NCBI GenBank assembly: GCA_012735315.1
Contig: JAAYHS010000116.1
Coordinates: 1 to 64,000, forward strand
Length of the DNA stretch: 64,000 nt
Reading direction: 5' to 3'
DNA from: Bacillota bacterium
GTDB taxonomy: Bacteria > Bacillota > UBA4882 > UBA8346
Below, one piece after another: positions 29,044 to 39,727 of this stretch. The stretch's first letter is position 1. Each line of letters begins with the position of its first letter. The notes below the pieces were generated by a model. That model did no database searches. It was not told the origin of the DNA and was given only the letters and a program-made list of their open reading frames with translations. Position numbers and translations under genes: made by a program.

Positions 29044-31740
29044 TTGAGTCTACCAAAAGTATATGATCCGCGAGCAGTTGAAGAGAAATGGTATCAATTT
29101 TGGCTTAAACAAAACTATTTTCATGCCGAAACGGAGGGTGAAGGAGAACCTTTTTGCATCGTCATCCCCCCTCCGAACGTAACCGGAGTGCTTCACTTGG
29201 GACATGCCTTGGACAATACCCTTCAAGATATCCTGATTCGGTGGCGCCGGATGCAAGGTTATAATACTTTGTGGGTGCCGGGAACCGATCACGCCGGGAT
29301 CGCCACCCAGGCTAAGGTGGAGGAGTCGCTAGCCAAAGAAGGGTTGAACAAACATGATTTGGGGCGCGAAAAATTCTTAGAACGGGTCTGGGCTTGGAAA
29401 GAACAGTATGGCGGGACTATCATCAATCAACTTAAGCGGCTGGGCGCTTCCTGCGACTGGGAGCGGGAGCGGTTTACCATGGACGAAGGTTGTTCGGCGG
29501 CGGTCCGGGAAGTTTTTATCCGTCTTTATGAAAAAGGGCTGATTTACCGCGGCAGTTATCTGATTAACTGGTGCCCCAAATGCCAGACTACTATTTCCGA
29601 TATTGAGGTCGAACATGAAGAGCGTGACAGCTTTCTCTGGCATATTCGCTACCCCTTGGCCGACGGTTCCGGATACTTGAAAGTGGCCACCACCAGGCCG
29701 GAGACGATGTTGGGGGATACCGCGGTGGCGGTTAACCCGGAAGATAACCGTTACCAATCTTTAATCGGCAAGGAATTAATTTTGCCGGTGATGAACCGGA
29801 GAATACCGATCATCGCCGATCCGTACGTAGACATGGACTTTGGGACCGGAGCGGTTAAGGTGACCCCGGCCCACGATATTAATGACTTTGAGATGGGCCT
29901 CAGACACAATCTGCCGCAAATCACGGTAATCGGCTTTGACGCCAAGATGACCAAGGAAGCCGGTAAATATGCCGGGTTGGACCGGTACGAATGCCGGGAA
30001 CGTTTAGTGGAAGAGTTGAAGCAAGAGGGTTATTTGGTTGAGGTTGAACCATACCGGCATGCCGTCGGTCAGTGCTATCGTTGCGACTCCGTTATCGAAC
30101 CCTTGATCTCCAAACAATGGTTCGTCAAAATGAAACCCTTAGCCGAACCGGCGATCCAAGCCGCGCTCGACGGCAAGATTACTTTCATACCGGAGCGCTT
30201 CACCAAGATTTATCTGGGATGGCTCGAAAACATCAAAGACTGGTGTATATCACGGCAGTTATGGTGGGGACACCGGATTCCGGTATGGTATTGCCGGGAC
30301 TGTAACGAGACGATCGCCGCCCGGCGCGATCCCGATCAATGTCCGAAATGTAAGAGCAGCCGCCTTGAACAAGACCCGGATGTTTTGGATACCTGGTTCT
30401 CATCGGCGCTCTGGCCGTTTTCCACCCTTGGCTGGCCGGAACAAACCACGGAACTGAAGAAGTATTATCCAACTTCGGTTTTGGTCACCGGCCGGGACAT
30501 TATCTTTTTCTGGGTGGCGCGGATGATCTTTATGGGATTGGAGTTTATGAAGGAGGAACCCTTCAAAGATGTTTTGATTCACGGTCTGGTTTTGGACAAA
30601 TACGGCAAAAAAATGAGTAAATCAAGGCCGGAAACGATTGTCGATCCCCAAGACGTAATCGATAATTATGGCGCGGATACGCTGCGGTTCACTTTAGCTA
30701 CCGGCACCGCCCTTGGTCAGGACCAACGGTTCCAAATGGAAAAAGTGGAAGGCAGCCGGAATTTTACCAATAAAATTTGGAATGCGGCCCGTTTCGTCTT
30801 AATGCACGAAGAAGCGAATCAGGCGGGCGACTTAATCGACAATTTACAGGCTTCGTTGGTGCAATCCTTCATGTTGGGCGAAACCGACGCGCTGCCTCAC
30901 GAATGGTTGTCTCTCCCGGAACGGTGGATATTAACCCGTTTACAAAAGGTTACCGCTGAAATCACCAGATTGCTGGAACAATATGATATTGGCGCCGCCG
31001 CTTCCTTAATCTATGAGTTTTTATGGAATGAATACTGCGATTGGTATATCGAGCTATCCAAACCCCGGCTTTATCAAAAGGAAAATGTTTTGGAGCGTCG
31101 CGTCGCTTTGGCGGTGTTAACCAGGGTCTTACGGCAGACCATGGAATTATTGCACCCCTTCATGCCGTTTCTCAGCGAGGAGATTTGGCAAGCCTTGCCT
31201 CACATTGGTGAGAGTATTATGATCGCCGAATGGCCGGCGGCCTCGGAAAAATTGCAGTTTGAAAAGGTTGAGGCCGAGATGGGCATGGTGATTGAAGTAG
31301 TCCGCGCCATTAGGAATGTCAGGTCGGAGGCTAATGTTCCGCCGGGGAAAAAGATCACGGCTATTTTCAGCTGCGCCGCCGAGAAACAGGAAATATTAGA
31401 GCGGAATCTTGAACATCTCACTAATCTGGCCGGTTTGGAAAATCCTCAATTTATTGCCGAAAATGAACCCAAACCTGAAAAAGCGGTAGGCGCGGTTGCC
31501 GGAGGAGTTACTATCTTTGTGCCGCTCGCCGGTTTGGCGGATCCGGTTAAAGAGAAAGAGCGGCTCATGAAAGAATTGAATCAGTTGGAGGCGGAGATTA
31601 ACAAGTTGGAGGCGAGGATTACAAATCCGGCGTTTTCTCAAAAAGCGCCTCCGGAGGTCGTCGCCAAGGAAAAAGCCAAACTGGAAAGGTTTAAAGAAAA
31701 AGCCGCTAAAATCGAAGAACGTTTGCGTGATTTGGTCTAG
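29044..31740 (+). CDS. valS: Valyl-tRNA synthetase
   Basis: Class I synthetase charging tRNA-Val. HIGH motif is [13 protein letters not shown] (about 39-51), KMSKS motif is KYGKKMSKS (about 519-527); an editing domain with [17 protein letters not shown] lies between, and the C-terminal coiled-coil arm (about 830-898) is present. Length 898 is usual for Bacillota. TTG start at 29044 is preceded by AAGGAGG. Expression is controlled by the T-box. Confidence 0.97.
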   Translation: MSLPKVYDPRAVEEKWYQFWLKQNYFHAETEGEGEPFCIVIPPPNVTGVLHLGHALDNTLQDILIRWRRMQGYNTLWVPGTDHAGIATQAKVEESLAKEGLNKHDLGREKFLERVWAWKEQYGGTIINQLKRLGASCDWERERFTMDEGCSAAVREVFIRLYEKGLIYRGSYLINWCPKCQTTISDIEVEHEERDSFLWHIRYPLADGSGYLKVATTRPETMLGDTAVAVNPEDNRYQSLIGKELILPVMNRRIPIIADPYVDMDFGTGAVKVTPAHDINDFEMGLRHNLPQITVIGFDAKMTKEAGKYAGLDRYECRERLVEELKQEGYLVEVEPYRHAVGQCYRCDSVIEPLISKQWFVKMKPLAEPAIQAALDGKITFIPERFTKIYLGWLENIKDWCISRQLWWGHRIPVWYCRDCNETIAARRDPDQCPKCKSSRLEQDPDVLDTWFSSALWPFSTLGWPEQTTELKKYYPTSVLVTGRDIIFFWVARMIFMGLEFMKEEPFKDVLIHGLVLDKYGKKMSKSRPETIVDPQDVIDNYGADTLRFTLATGTALGQDQRFQMEKVEGSRNFTNKIWNAARFVLMHEEANQAGDLIDNLQASLVQSFMLGETDALPHEWLSLPERWILTRLQKVTAEITRLLEQYDIGAAASLIYEFLWNEYCDWYIELSKPRLYQKENVLERRVALAVLTRVLRQTMELLHPFMPFLSEEIWQALPHIGESIMIAEWPAASEKLQFEKVEAEMGMVIEVVRAIRNVRSEANVPPGKKITAIFSCAAEKQEILERNLEHLTNLAGLENPQFIAENEPKPEKAVGAVAGGVTIFVPLAGLADPVKEKERLMKELNQLEAEINKLEARITNPAFSQKAPPEVVAKEKAKLERFKEKAAKIEERLRDLV

Positions 31741-31762
31741 AGTTAATCATCCAAATTAGGCG

Positions 31763-31868
31763 GTTTCATAATTCCGGTTTTCCGGATTTCCATACAATAT
31801 ATTGATAGCCTAAAAGAAAACCCACACTATATATTGTATGGAAATATTAATTATTGTAATTATGAAAC
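31763..31868. repeat. Long nested inverted repeat after valS
   Basis: The outer arms GTTTCATAATT (31763-31773) and AATTATGAAAC (ending 31868) are perfect complements. Inner arms around CCATACAATATA and ATATATTGTATGG also pair, giving a hairpin-like element of about 106 bp. It is not T-tailed, so a MITE-like remnant is likely. Confidence 0.6.
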
Positions 31869-31883
31869 ACGCTTAAATACTAA

Positions 31884-31921
31884 AAAGAGCCGGTATTTTT
31901 GAAAACCCGGCTCTTTAATTT
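31884..31921. terminator. Bidirectional terminator between valS and the Na/Pi gene
   Basis: Perfect 10-bp stem AAAGAGCCGG (31884-31893) / CCGGCTCTTT (31907-31916), flanked by A-rich and T-rich tails, serving the convergent genes on both sides. Confidence 0.8.
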
Positions 31922-31935
31922 TAAGTTGGGTCGGT

Positions 31936-33609
31936 TTATTGCTTTTCCAGATCTAAAACCGCTTCGGCAATGTTGTTGCAATGGTCGGCGATTCGCTCCA
32001 GGTTTTTCATCACTTCCACGTAACAAACGGCGGAATTCGGGTTGCAGGTACCCTGGTTTAAGCGGTTGATATGGTTAAAGCGTAACTGTTCTTCAAGTTG
32101 GTCCATTTCTTTCTCAAGCGCCAAAACATGATGCGCGGCGGTGAAATCGGAGTTTTTGAGAGCGTCAATCGCTTGGGACACCATTTCCGAAGTAAGGTGA
32201 AAGATATTCTCCAATTCTTGATTAGCCTGGTCCGAAAACTTGAGACCTTCTTTAGTTTTATATTCGGACAGTTCGATCAGGTTAACGCAGTGGTCGCCGA
32301 TCCGTTCGATATCCCCGACCACATGCATCAGATCGGTCAAGCGTAATGCTTCCGGTTCGGTTAAGGAGACTCGGGAAACAACGGTGGACATATAGTTAAT
32401 GGTTTGTTCTTGTAAGTAGTCCAGGGTCTCTTCGATCTCCTCAATCTGTGATTTCTTGGAAGAGTCGGAAGTGAGGAAAGCGTTTTTAACGGTAGCCAGC
32501 ATATTAGCGGCAAATTCGCCCATCCGGACCAGTTCTTTGGCGGAAAGTTCCAAAGCGACCGCCGCGTTATTGACAACTCTAGGGTTGAGAAATTTGATCC
32601 CTTTTTCAATATAAAGGTCTTCGCCGGGAACCAATTTCGTCACCAATACCGCTAAAAAGCCGATAAAAGGAGTCCAGATCAAGGTGTTCAGGGCATTAAA
32701 AGCGGTATGGGCATTGGCGATTTGGCGTTTGATAACATCGGCGGCGGTTATTCCTTGGGCGGGATTAACTTGAGGTGAAATTGAGAGGATAAACTTGATG
32801 AAGAACGGCATTGTTATTAAAAAGAAGATACAACCTAAGATTTTAATGAGGGTGTGCGCCATCGCGGCTCGTTTTGCGGCTTTATTCGCTCCGATACTGG
32901 CTATGAGAGCGGTGATGGTGGTGCCGATGTTGTCGCCCAAAAGGATTGGTATGGCTGAAGTCAAGGGTATTAGTGGTTGAATTATATTATTGATGATTAC
33001 CGGCTGGGAGGCGAGGGTTTGAAGAACGCCAATCGTAGCGCTGCTGCTTTGGACGACTATGGTCATAACCGTTCCGATTAAAACTCCCATCACGGGATGT
33101 TTGCCGAGATTAATGATCCAATCGACGAAGATCGGATGGTCGGCTAAGGGTTTCAGCATATCGGACATAATATTTAAGCCGATAAATAATACTCCGAGTC
33201 CGAAGACGACCTCTCCGATGTATTGCCAATTTTTACGTTTAACAAAGAAAAAAACTAAAAAGCCGACGGCGGCGAATAAATATGCGTAATCTCCAATTTT
33301 AAAAGCGATTAGTTGAGCGGTGATCGTGGTCCCGATAGTGGCGCCGAGAATTACTCCGATTGATTGTTTTAAGGTCATTAACCGGGCGTTGACGAATCCC
33401 ACCACCATTACCGTGGTGGCGCTGCTGCTTTGGATGATGGCGGTCACTAACGTTCCGACCGCGATTCCACTGAGGGGGTTTTTGGTAATGGTTTCGAGAA
33501 TGATGCGTAATCTTTCGCCGGCGGCCTTTTTGAGACCTTCGCTCATCAGGTTCATTCCATAAATAAAGAGGGATAGACCCCCGGCTACGCCAAATATGAT
33601 ATCTTTCAT
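31936..33609 (-). CDS. Na+/phosphate symporter with PhoU-like tail
   Basis: A protein of about 557 residues with two Na/Pi cotransporter repeats in the membrane half (about 1-300; duplicated signatures TAIIQSSSATTVMVVG and TIVVQSSSATIGVL with the QSSSAT motif) and a C-terminal PhoU-like helical domain (about 330-550). It should take up or adjust phosphate with Na+. Start: GGAGTGAG (33613-33620) fits the ATG at 33609 better than 33612 or the upstream start at 33639. Confidence 0.92.
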   Translation of the reverse strand: MKDIIFGVAGGLSLFIYGMNLMSEGLKKAAGERLRIILETITKNPLSGIAVGTLVTAIIQSSSATTVMVVGFVNARLMTLKQSIGVILGATIGTTITAQLIAFKIGDYAYLFAAVGFLVFFFVKRKNWQYIGEVVFGLGVLFIGLNIMSDMLKPLADHPIFVDWIINLGKHPVMGVLIGTVMTIVVQSSSATIGVLQTLASQPVIINNIIQPLIPLTSAIPILLGDNIGTTITALIASIGANKAAKRAAMAHTLIKILGCIFFLITMPFFIKFILSISPQVNPAQGITAADVIKRQIANAHTAFNALNTLIWTPFIGFLAVLVTKLVPGEDLYIEKGIKFLNPRVVNNAAVALELSAKELVRMGEFAANMLATVKNAFLTSDSSKKSQIEEIEETLDYLQEQTINYMSTVVSRVSLTEPEALRLTDLMHVVGDIERIGDHCVNLIELSEYKTKEGLKFSDQANQELENIFHLTSEMVSQAIDALKNSDFTAAHHVLALEKEMDQLEEQLRFNHINRLNQGTCNPNSAVCYVEVMKNLERIADHCNNIAEAVLDLEKQ

Positions 33610-33801
33610 CATCTCACTCCAATCGCGATTGCTAACCAAGTTTTTTATTTCTCTTTCTGGGTTAAAAAACCTGCCTTCGGATTAAGATTATGGTTAAAAA
33701 ATGATTAAAATATGAATCTAAAGGGTGCGAATGAAAGCATGCTTGAAAAAAAACGACCTAAAATGTAGTATAATAAAAATAATAAAAAGATGGAGCGAAC
33801 G

Positions 33802-34980
33802 ATGAACGTTAATCGTGTTTTTTTAGTAGTCTTGGATGGAGTCGGCGTCGGCGAACTCCCAGATGCGGTTTTATACGGCGATCAAGGCAGCAACACCTTG
33901 GGTAACCTTTCGCGCGCCGTGGGAGGTTTAAACCTTCCCCACCTGGAGCGGGCGGGGTTGGGTAAACTTACTCCAATTCAAGGAATGGACCCGGATGTGC
34001 CGGGCGGCATATTCGGGAAAATGGCCGAAGCCTCTCCTGGCAAGGACACCACTACCGGGCATTGGGAGATGGCGGGGTTGATTTTAGCCAAACCATTTCC
34101 GGTTTATCCTCATGGTTTTCCGGATGAAATAATTTCGGAATTTATAACCCAAACCGGAAGGGGAGTTTTGGGCAACAAACCGGCATCCGGCACGGTAATT
34201 ATTGAAGAATTCGGGGCGGAGCATCTGAAAACCGGTTCTTTGATCGTCTATACTTCCGCCGACAGCGTCTTCCAAATCGCGGCCCATGAGGAGGTTGTGC
34301 CCCTGGCCGAACTGTACCGCTACTGTGAAATCGCGCGCCGGATTTTACAGGGAGAGCATGGAGTGGGACGGGTGATCGCCAGACCGTTCCTGGGAAAACC
34401 GGGCGGATTTTACCGGACTGCGGGCCGTAAGGATTTTTCTTTAAAACCGGTGGGACCCACCGTGCTCGATCGGATGAAGGAAGCGGGTTTAACCGTCTAT
34501 GGGGTTGGGAAAATCGAAGATATCTTTGCGTGGCAAGGTTTGACCGATTCCAATCATACTCATAACAATGAAGAGGCCTTATCCTTTATTAGCGAATTGA
34601 TCGCCGGAGATTTTAAAGGCTTAGTCTTCGCCAATCTCGTCGATTTCGATATGCTCTACGGACACCGTAACGATATCGCCGGGTTTTACCGCGGCTTACA
34701 AGAAGTTGACCGGTGGCTGGGCGAGAATCTGCCCCGGCTTCATCAGGGCGATGTACTGATAATCACCGCCGATCATGGAGTGGATCCTACCACCGCCGGC
34801 ACCGATCATTCGCGGGAATACACGCCTTTATTGATCTTGGGACCGGGATTGCCCACGGGAGTCGATCTCGGGATTAGGAACACCTTCGCCGATATTGCCG
34901 CTTCGCTTTGTGATTGGTTTAATCTCGAACCTTGGCCGGTGGGAAAAGCGATTCAGTTATCAGTGAGCAGTAATCAGTAA
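33802..34980 (+). CDS. deoB: Phosphopentomutase
   Basis: Interconverts (deoxy)ribose 1- and 5-phosphate in nucleoside salvage. Alkaline-phosphatase fold: [14 protein letters not shown] (metal Asp), [13 protein letters not shown] with the phospho-Thr, and [22 protein letters not shown] near the C-terminus. Length 392 is normal. ATG 33802 follows GGAGCGA; an ATG at 33790 overlaps that site. It precedes the nucleoside phosphorylase gene, which supplies its substrate. Confidence 0.96.
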   Translation: MNVNRVFLVVLDGVGVGELPDAVLYGDQGSNTLGNLSRAVGGLNLPHLERAGLGKLTPIQGMDPDVPGGIFGKMAEASPGKDTTTGHWEMAGLILAKPFPVYPHGFPDEIISEFITQTGRGVLGNKPASGTVIIEEFGAEHLKTGSLIVYTSADSVFQIAAHEEVVPLAELYRYCEIARRILQGEHGVGRVIARPFLGKPGGFYRTAGRKDFSLKPVGPTVLDRMKEAGLTVYGVGKIEDIFAWQGLTDSNHTHNNEEALSFISELIAGDFKGLVFANLVDFDMLYGHRNDIAGFYRGLQEVDRWLGENLPRLHQGDVLIITADHGVDPTTAGTDHSREYTPLLILGPGLPTGVDLGIRNTFADIAASLCDWFNLEPWPVGKAIQLSVSSNQ

Positions 34981-35015
34981 ATTGTAAAGGGTTTGCAGAA
35001 TGATTTTCTCGGTCT

Positions 35016-35047
35016 TTAACCGGGATTAACCGGTTAATCCCGGTTAA
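35016..35047. promoter_or_regulatory. Perfect 32-bp palindrome between deoB and the phosphorylase gene
   Basis: Positions 35016-35047 equal their own reverse complement over all 32 bases with no loop, built from TTAACCGG half-words. A CCTTTTTTGGG follows at about 35055. It could be a deoB terminator, but the absence of a loop and its symmetry also suit a dimeric protein operator for the next gene. Confidence 0.6.
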
Positions 35048-35132
35048 TTCGGTTCCTTTTTTGGGGGCCGGATTTTGCGCCGGCCGCGGGGCTTTCTAAT
35101 TATTATTGTTTTTAATGAAAGGAAGATTTCGG

Positions 35133-36434
35133 ATGCGGGTTTATGATTTAATTTGGAAAAAACGCGAAGGCGGAGAACTTACGGCAGCCGAAATAGCTTT
35201 TTTAATCTCCGGTTTTGTTAACGGGGAGATACCCGATTATCAAATGAGCGCCTGGTGTATGGCGGTCTTTTTTCGGGGAATGACTTTTGAGGAATGCGCC
35301 GCTTTAACCCTGGCGATGGCCGATTCCGGCGAGAAGATTGATTTAACTGAAATACCGGGTATTAAAGTTGATAAACACAGCACCGGCGGGGTCGGCGACA
35401 AAACTTCCCTGGTGTTGCTGCCTTTAGTCGCGGCGGCCGGAGTACCGGTGGCCAAAATGTCCGGCCGCGGTCTGGGACATACCGGGGGCACCATTGATAA
35501 GTTGGAGTCGATCCCCGGATTCCGGACCGAATTGGATCGTGATCAGTTTTTAAAACAGGTCTCCCGAATCGGGATTGCCTTAATGGGGCAGACCAAAACG
35601 TTGGTTCCTGCCGATAAAAAGCTTTATGCTTTGCGGGATTTAACCGCAACGGTTGAAAGCATACCGTTAATCGCCGCCAGCATCGTTTCTAAAAAACTGG
35701 CCGCCGGCGCCGATGCCGTGGTTTTGGACGTTAAATACGGCGACGGCGCTCTGATGAGGGATTACGGAGACGCTTTAAAGTTGGCCCGGACCATGGTGGA
35801 AATCGGAAACCGGACCGGTCGGCGCTTTAAGGCTATATTGAGCAATATGGATCAACCTTTGGGGATGGCTATCGGCAACAGTCTCGAGGTTGCCGAAGCG
35901 ATCGCCACTTTAAAAGGAGAAGGGCCTTCGGATTTAACCGAACTTTGTATGACCCTCGGCGGTCTGATGGTATTTTTGGCCGGAATTTGTGAAACGCCGG
36001 AAGCGGGTAAAGGGATCATTTGGAAAATACTGACTTCGGGCGCGGGTTTGGCGAAATTTAAGGAACTTATCGAAGCTCAAGGCGGCAACCCCGGAGTATT
36101 GGAGGACCCGGGAATGCTGCCGACGGCGCCGGTGGTGGAAAGAATCGCCGCTCCCCGCAGCGGATGGATCGAGCGGTTGGAATGTCGCGCCTTGGGTTTG
36201 GCGGCGATGGAGTTGGGCGCGGGACGCACCCTGCTCGATGACGTCATCCGGCCGGAAGTAGGATTAAAGATCCATGCCAAAGTCGGAGCCTATGTGGAAA
36301 AAGGCGCTATTTTAGTTGAAATTCACGCCCGAAGTGCGGATGACGCCGGGAAGGTTATTCCGAGAGTGTTAAATTGTTTCCGGTTTTCCGAGGAACCGGT
36401 AAAAGAGCCGATCTTAATTAATGAAAGCCTCTAA
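35133..36434 (+). CDS. pdp: Pyrimidine-nucleoside phosphorylase
   Basis: Cleaves uridine/thymidine with phosphate. The glycosyltransferase family 3 signatures are clear: SAWCMAVFFRGM, KHSTGGVGDKTSL, MSGRGLGHTGGTIDKLESIPG and VVLDVKYGDGALM. Length 433 matches the Bacillus enzyme. ATG 35133 is preceded by AAAGGAAG; the 35106 start is rejected. Together with DeoB it feeds ribose phosphate into central metabolism. Confidence 0.94.
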   Translation: MRVYDLIWKKREGGELTAAEIAFLISGFVNGEIPDYQMSAWCMAVFFRGMTFEECAALTLAMADSGEKIDLTEIPGIKVDKHSTGGVGDKTSLVLLPLVAAAGVPVAKMSGRGLGHTGGTIDKLESIPGFRTELDRDQFLKQVSRIGIALMGQTKTLVPADKKLYALRDLTATVESIPLIAASIVSKKLAAGADAVVLDVKYGDGALMRDYGDALKLARTMVEIGNRTGRRFKAILSNMDQPLGMAIGNSLEVAEAIATLKGEGPSDLTELCMTLGGLMVFLAGICETPEAGKGIIWKILTSGAGLAKFKELIEAQGGNPGVLEDPGMLPTAPVVERIAAPRSGWIERLECRALGLAAMELGAGRTLLDDVIRPEVGLKIHAKVGAYVEKGAILVEIHARSADDAGKVIPRVLNCFRFSEEPVKEPILINESL

Positions 36435-36583
36435 TCCGTTTTAACTGGTTGTTTTAACCATCAGGCCAATAATAGTACCGATAACCGGATAATCCCGTTT
36501 AATATCGTTTTTTGTAATTATAAATCTATTTAACTTGAAAAATAACACTTGTTTCATCATATGGAATGAGTTATATTTAATAA

Positions 36584-36599
36584 TTGTGAGCGCTTATCA
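36584..36599. promoter_or_regulatory. LacI-family-like operator before rnfC
   Basis: TTGTGAGCGCTTATCA is a near palindrome centred on GCGC and resembles catabolite or LacI-family operators (two mismatches to a cre-type consensus). It lies about 110 bp upstream of rnfC. Weak evidence. Confidence 0.3.
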
Positions 36600-36708
36600 G
36601 CGATCACGATAATTCCGGAGCCGTCCGCTATTCATCCGCTATTTCTTTGATTTGACGGCCGGTTTTTTGAAGAAATCGTTATTAATAGACGACTAGCGAG
36701 GTGACGAA

Positions 36709-38028
36709 ATGCGCGTTAAAACCTTTAAGGGAGGAGTGCATTTAAATTATTTTAAAGAAGCTACCGCTTCTAAAAGCATTGAAGTCATGCCCGATCCCGA
36801 GCAGGTCATTCTTCCCGTTTCGCAACATTTAGGCGCTCCGGCGGAAGTAATTGTCGCAGTCGGAGACGAAGTTAAGGCCGGACAAGTAATCGCCCAAGCC
36901 AAGGGGTTTGTATCGGTTCCGGTTCATGCCAGTATTTCCGGTAAAGTTACCGCCATCAATCAAATGCCCCATCCCGGCGGCAAGAAAGTCACGGCGATTG
37001 TAATTGAAAACGATAACAGCGGCGCCGATGTTTTTGGGGCCAAGTCCGGTTTGGCGGAATTGACCGGTCAACAAATTCGGGAATTAATGCAAGCGATTGG
37101 TTTGGTAGGCATGGGCGGGGCCGGGTTCCCCACGCATGTCAAGTATCAGCCCATGGAAGGCAAACGAGTGGAAGCGGTGATCTTGAATGGGGCCGAATGT
37201 GAACCGTATTTGACTTGCGACCACCGTTTAATGGTTGAAGTTCCTCAAAAGGTTATTCTAGGGCTCCAAGCGATGATGAAAGCCGCCGGGGCTGAAAAGG
37301 CTTATATCGGTATCGAGGTCAACAAGCCCGACGCCATTGAGACTTTGACCCGGGAAGCGGCCTCCGACCCTCGGATTGAGGTAGTGCCGTTAGAGGTGAA
37401 ATACCCGCAGGGCGAAGAGAAAATGCTGATTAACGCGATTACCGGCCGGGTGGTTCCTTCCGGCGGTTTGCCTCTTGATGTGGGAGTGGTCGTGAACAAC
37501 ATCGCGACTGCCGTCGCTTTGGCTGAAGGGATTCAAGAGGGTATGCCGTTGATTAGCCGGGTGGTTACAGTTACGGGAGCGGTGAAGAATCCTCGGAATG
37601 TAAGGGTCAAATTAGGGACCTCGGTTGATAAATTGATCGATTTTTGCGGGGGGTTCACCGGGACGCCCGGCAGAATTATTTTAGGCGGGCCGATGACCGG
37701 TCCGGCCCAGTATCGATTGGATATTCCGGTCATCAAAACGACCTCCGGCGTTTTAGTGCAAGACCGGGGCGAAGTCAAACTTTTGGAGGACTCTCCTTGC
37801 GTTCGCTGCGCCCGTTGCGTCGATGTCTGTCCGTATAATTTAATGCCTTGTTTCTTGGCAAACGCGATCGAAGCCGGCGATTTGGCGTTGGCTGAAAAAT
37901 ACGGAATCATGGATTGCCGGGAATGCGGTTCCTGCACCTTTGTCTGCCCGGCGCGCCGGCCGATTGTCCAAGATATTAAAGCCGCTAAAGCTAAGATAAC
38001 GGCCGCCAAGAACAAGCAAAAGAAATAG
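36709..38028 (+). CDS. rnfC: Rnf complex subunit C
   Basis: Ferredoxin:NAD+ oxidoreductase subunit binding NADH, FMN and two 4Fe-4S clusters. GLVGMGGAGFPTHVKY is the nucleotide-binding loop, and the clusters are CVRCARCVDVCPYNLMPC and CRECGSCTFVCPARRP near the end. The 439-residue length fits clostridial RnfC. GAGGTGACGAA precedes the ATG. It is the first gene of the rnfCDGEAB set in standard order. Confidence 0.96.
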   Translation: MRVKTFKGGVHLNYFKEATASKSIEVMPDPEQVILPVSQHLGAPAEVIVAVGDEVKAGQVIAQAKGFVSVPVHASISGKVTAINQMPHPGGKKVTAIVIENDNSGADVFGAKSGLAELTGQQIRELMQAIGLVGMGGAGFPTHVKYQPMEGKRVEAVILNGAECEPYLTCDHRLMVEVPQKVILGLQAMMKAAGAEKAYIGIEVNKPDAIETLTREAASDPRIEVVPLEVKYPQGEEKMLINAITGRVVPSGGLPLDVGVVVNNIATAVALAEGIQEGMPLISRVVTVTGAVKNPRNVRVKLGTSVDKLIDFCGGFTGTPGRIILGGPMTGPAQYRLDIPVIKTTSGVLVQDRGEVKLLEDSPCVRCARCVDVCPYNLMPCFLANAIEAGDLALAEKYGIMDCRECGSCTFVCPARRPIVQDIKAAKAKITAAKNKQKK

Positions 38029-38170
38029 CCATTTATCGATTAGCAAAAATCTTGTTGGACAATGAGCCAACAGGTCGCGAAAATGGTAACATCATTTCCA
38101 AGATCTTATCTTAAGGATTACTGATAACTGTTCACTGTTCATTGTTGACTGAAAATAGGGAGGCGATTTG

Positions 38171-39142
38171 ATGCTTGAGACGCAAGTAGTGGTGTCGCCG
38201 ACGCCGCATATCAAGGATGCATTATCCACTGAAAAAGCGATGAAGTTGGTATTTTTGGCGTTGCTGCCGGCGACCCTGTTCAGTTTTTGGAATTTTGGAT
38301 TTAAAGCTTTAAGTCTGGTCCTGGTTTCAATCGCGGCCTGTATTTTGACCGAATATCTAATTCAAAAGGCCCTGAAAAAACAGGTGACCATTAAAGACGG
38401 GAGCGCCGCCTTAACCGGCTTGTTGTTGGCGTTGACCGTAACCCCGGAACTCCCGGTTTGGATGATCATCATCGGCGCGGTAGTAGCGATTGGGCTCGGC
38501 AAGCATATCTTCGGCGGGTTAGGGCATAACCCTTTTAATCCGGCGTTGATCGGACGGGCTTTTTTGATGGCTTCCTGGCCGGTGGCGATGACCACTTGGT
38601 CTTGGCCGGGTCAGACGGTAAATTGGGCCGGCGATAAAGCGGACGCCATAGCCGGGGCCACGGTTTTGAACCTCGCTAAAATGGGAACGCTTCAGAGTTT
38701 ACAATTAAAAGTTCCTTATTGGAATTTATTATGGGGAAATATATCAGGTTCGTTAGGCGAGACTTCGGCCCTTTTATTGCTTTTAGGCGGATTATTCCTA
38801 ATCGTTAAAGGAATTGTCGATTGGCGGATTCCCGGCGCTTATTTGGGCACGGTAATCGTGTTATCTTTCGTATTTCAAAAAGATCCGGTGTTTCAGCTGC
38901 TAGCCGGCGGTTTATTTTTGGGCGCCTTCTTTATGGCCACCGATTGGGTTACTTCGCCGGTGACCAAGAAAGGGCGAATTTATTTTGGAATCGGTTGTGG
39001 GGTTTTAACTATGTTAATCCGGTTGTTCGGCGGTTATCCGGAAGGGGTTTGTTATTCGATATTAATAATGAACGCTTTTACTCCTTTATTGGATCGATTA
39101 ACTCTGCCGCAACGTTTTGGGGAGGTGAAAACCGGTGCGTGA
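38171..39142 (+). CDS. rnfD: Rnf complex subunit D
   Basis: Membrane subunit with about nine helices and a covalent FMN on Thr, expected in the GATVLN segment (DAIAGATVLNLAKMG). GKHIFGGLGHNPFNPALIGRAFL is the family hallmark. ATG 38171 follows AGGGAGGCG; TTG 38168 is an alternative. The gap before it (38029-38167) holds no gene. Confidence 0.95.
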   Translation: MLETQVVVSPTPHIKDALSTEKAMKLVFLALLPATLFSFWNFGFKALSLVLVSIAACILTEYLIQKALKKQVTIKDGSAALTGLLLALTVTPELPVWMIIIGAVVAIGLGKHIFGGLGHNPFNPALIGRAFLMASWPVAMTTWSWPGQTVNWAGDKADAIAGATVLNLAKMGTLQSLQLKVPYWNLLWGNISGSLGETSALLLLLGGLFLIVKGIVDWRIPGAYLGTVIVLSFVFQKDPVFQLLAGGLFLGAFFMATDWVTSPVTKKGRIYFGIGCGVLTMLIRLFGGYPEGVCYSILIMNAFTPLLDRLTLPQRFGEVKTGA

Positions 39143-39710
39143 TTCCTTGCGTTTAATCATTATTCTGGGGGTAATTAGCGCGGTTGCCGGCGGGGCCTTG
39201 GCATTAGTCAATTCTTTTACCGAACCGCTGATCGCAGCCTACCAAGCCAAAGCGGAAGCCAATGCTTACCAGCAGGCTTTACCGCAAGCCGACAGCTTTA
39301 CCTCCCTGCCGGAGTTAGTGGCTGAGGTTAAAAACAATCCCGCTACCTCCGATATCGAAGACATCAAAGCCGGTTTTAAAAACGGAGTTCAAGTGGGTTG
39401 GGTTCTCAAAGTGTCAACAACCGGTTTTAGCAGTGATATCGTGATGCTGGTTGGAATCGACAAAGACGGTAAGTTAGGAGAAGCGGTGATATTAGATCAA
39501 AAAGAAACCCCGGGGTTGGGGACTAAAATCACCGAGGCCGAATTTATCCGGCAACCGGCCATTAAAAACGCAGTCCCCGGTGAAGATTTGCGCCTGAATA
39601 AGGATAATGGAAAAGTTCAGGCAGTCTCCGGAGCCACGATCTCGTCAAGAGCGGTGGTGCGGGGGATCAATCAAGTATTTAGTTTTTACAAGAATCAAAC
39701 CTCGAATTAA
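39135..39710 (+). CDS. rnfG: Rnf complex subunit G
   Basis: Single N-terminal membrane helix with an outward FMN-binding domain. The flavinylation motif SGATISSR (about 170-177) is present, with Thr as the expected attachment site, along with QKETPGLGTKI. Starts with GTG at 39135 inside the end of rnfD. Confidence 0.95.
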   Translation: MRDSLRLIIILGVISAVAGGALALVNSFTEPLIAAYQAKAEANAYQQALPQADSFTSLPELVAEVKNNPATSDIEDIKAGFKNGVQVGWVLKVSTTGFSSDIVMLVGIDKDGKLGEAVILDQKETPGLGTKITEAEFIRQPAIKNAVPGEDLRLNKDNGKVQAVSGATISSRAVVRGINQVFSFYKNQTSN

Positions 39711-39727
39711 AATACGGAGGTGAACCG

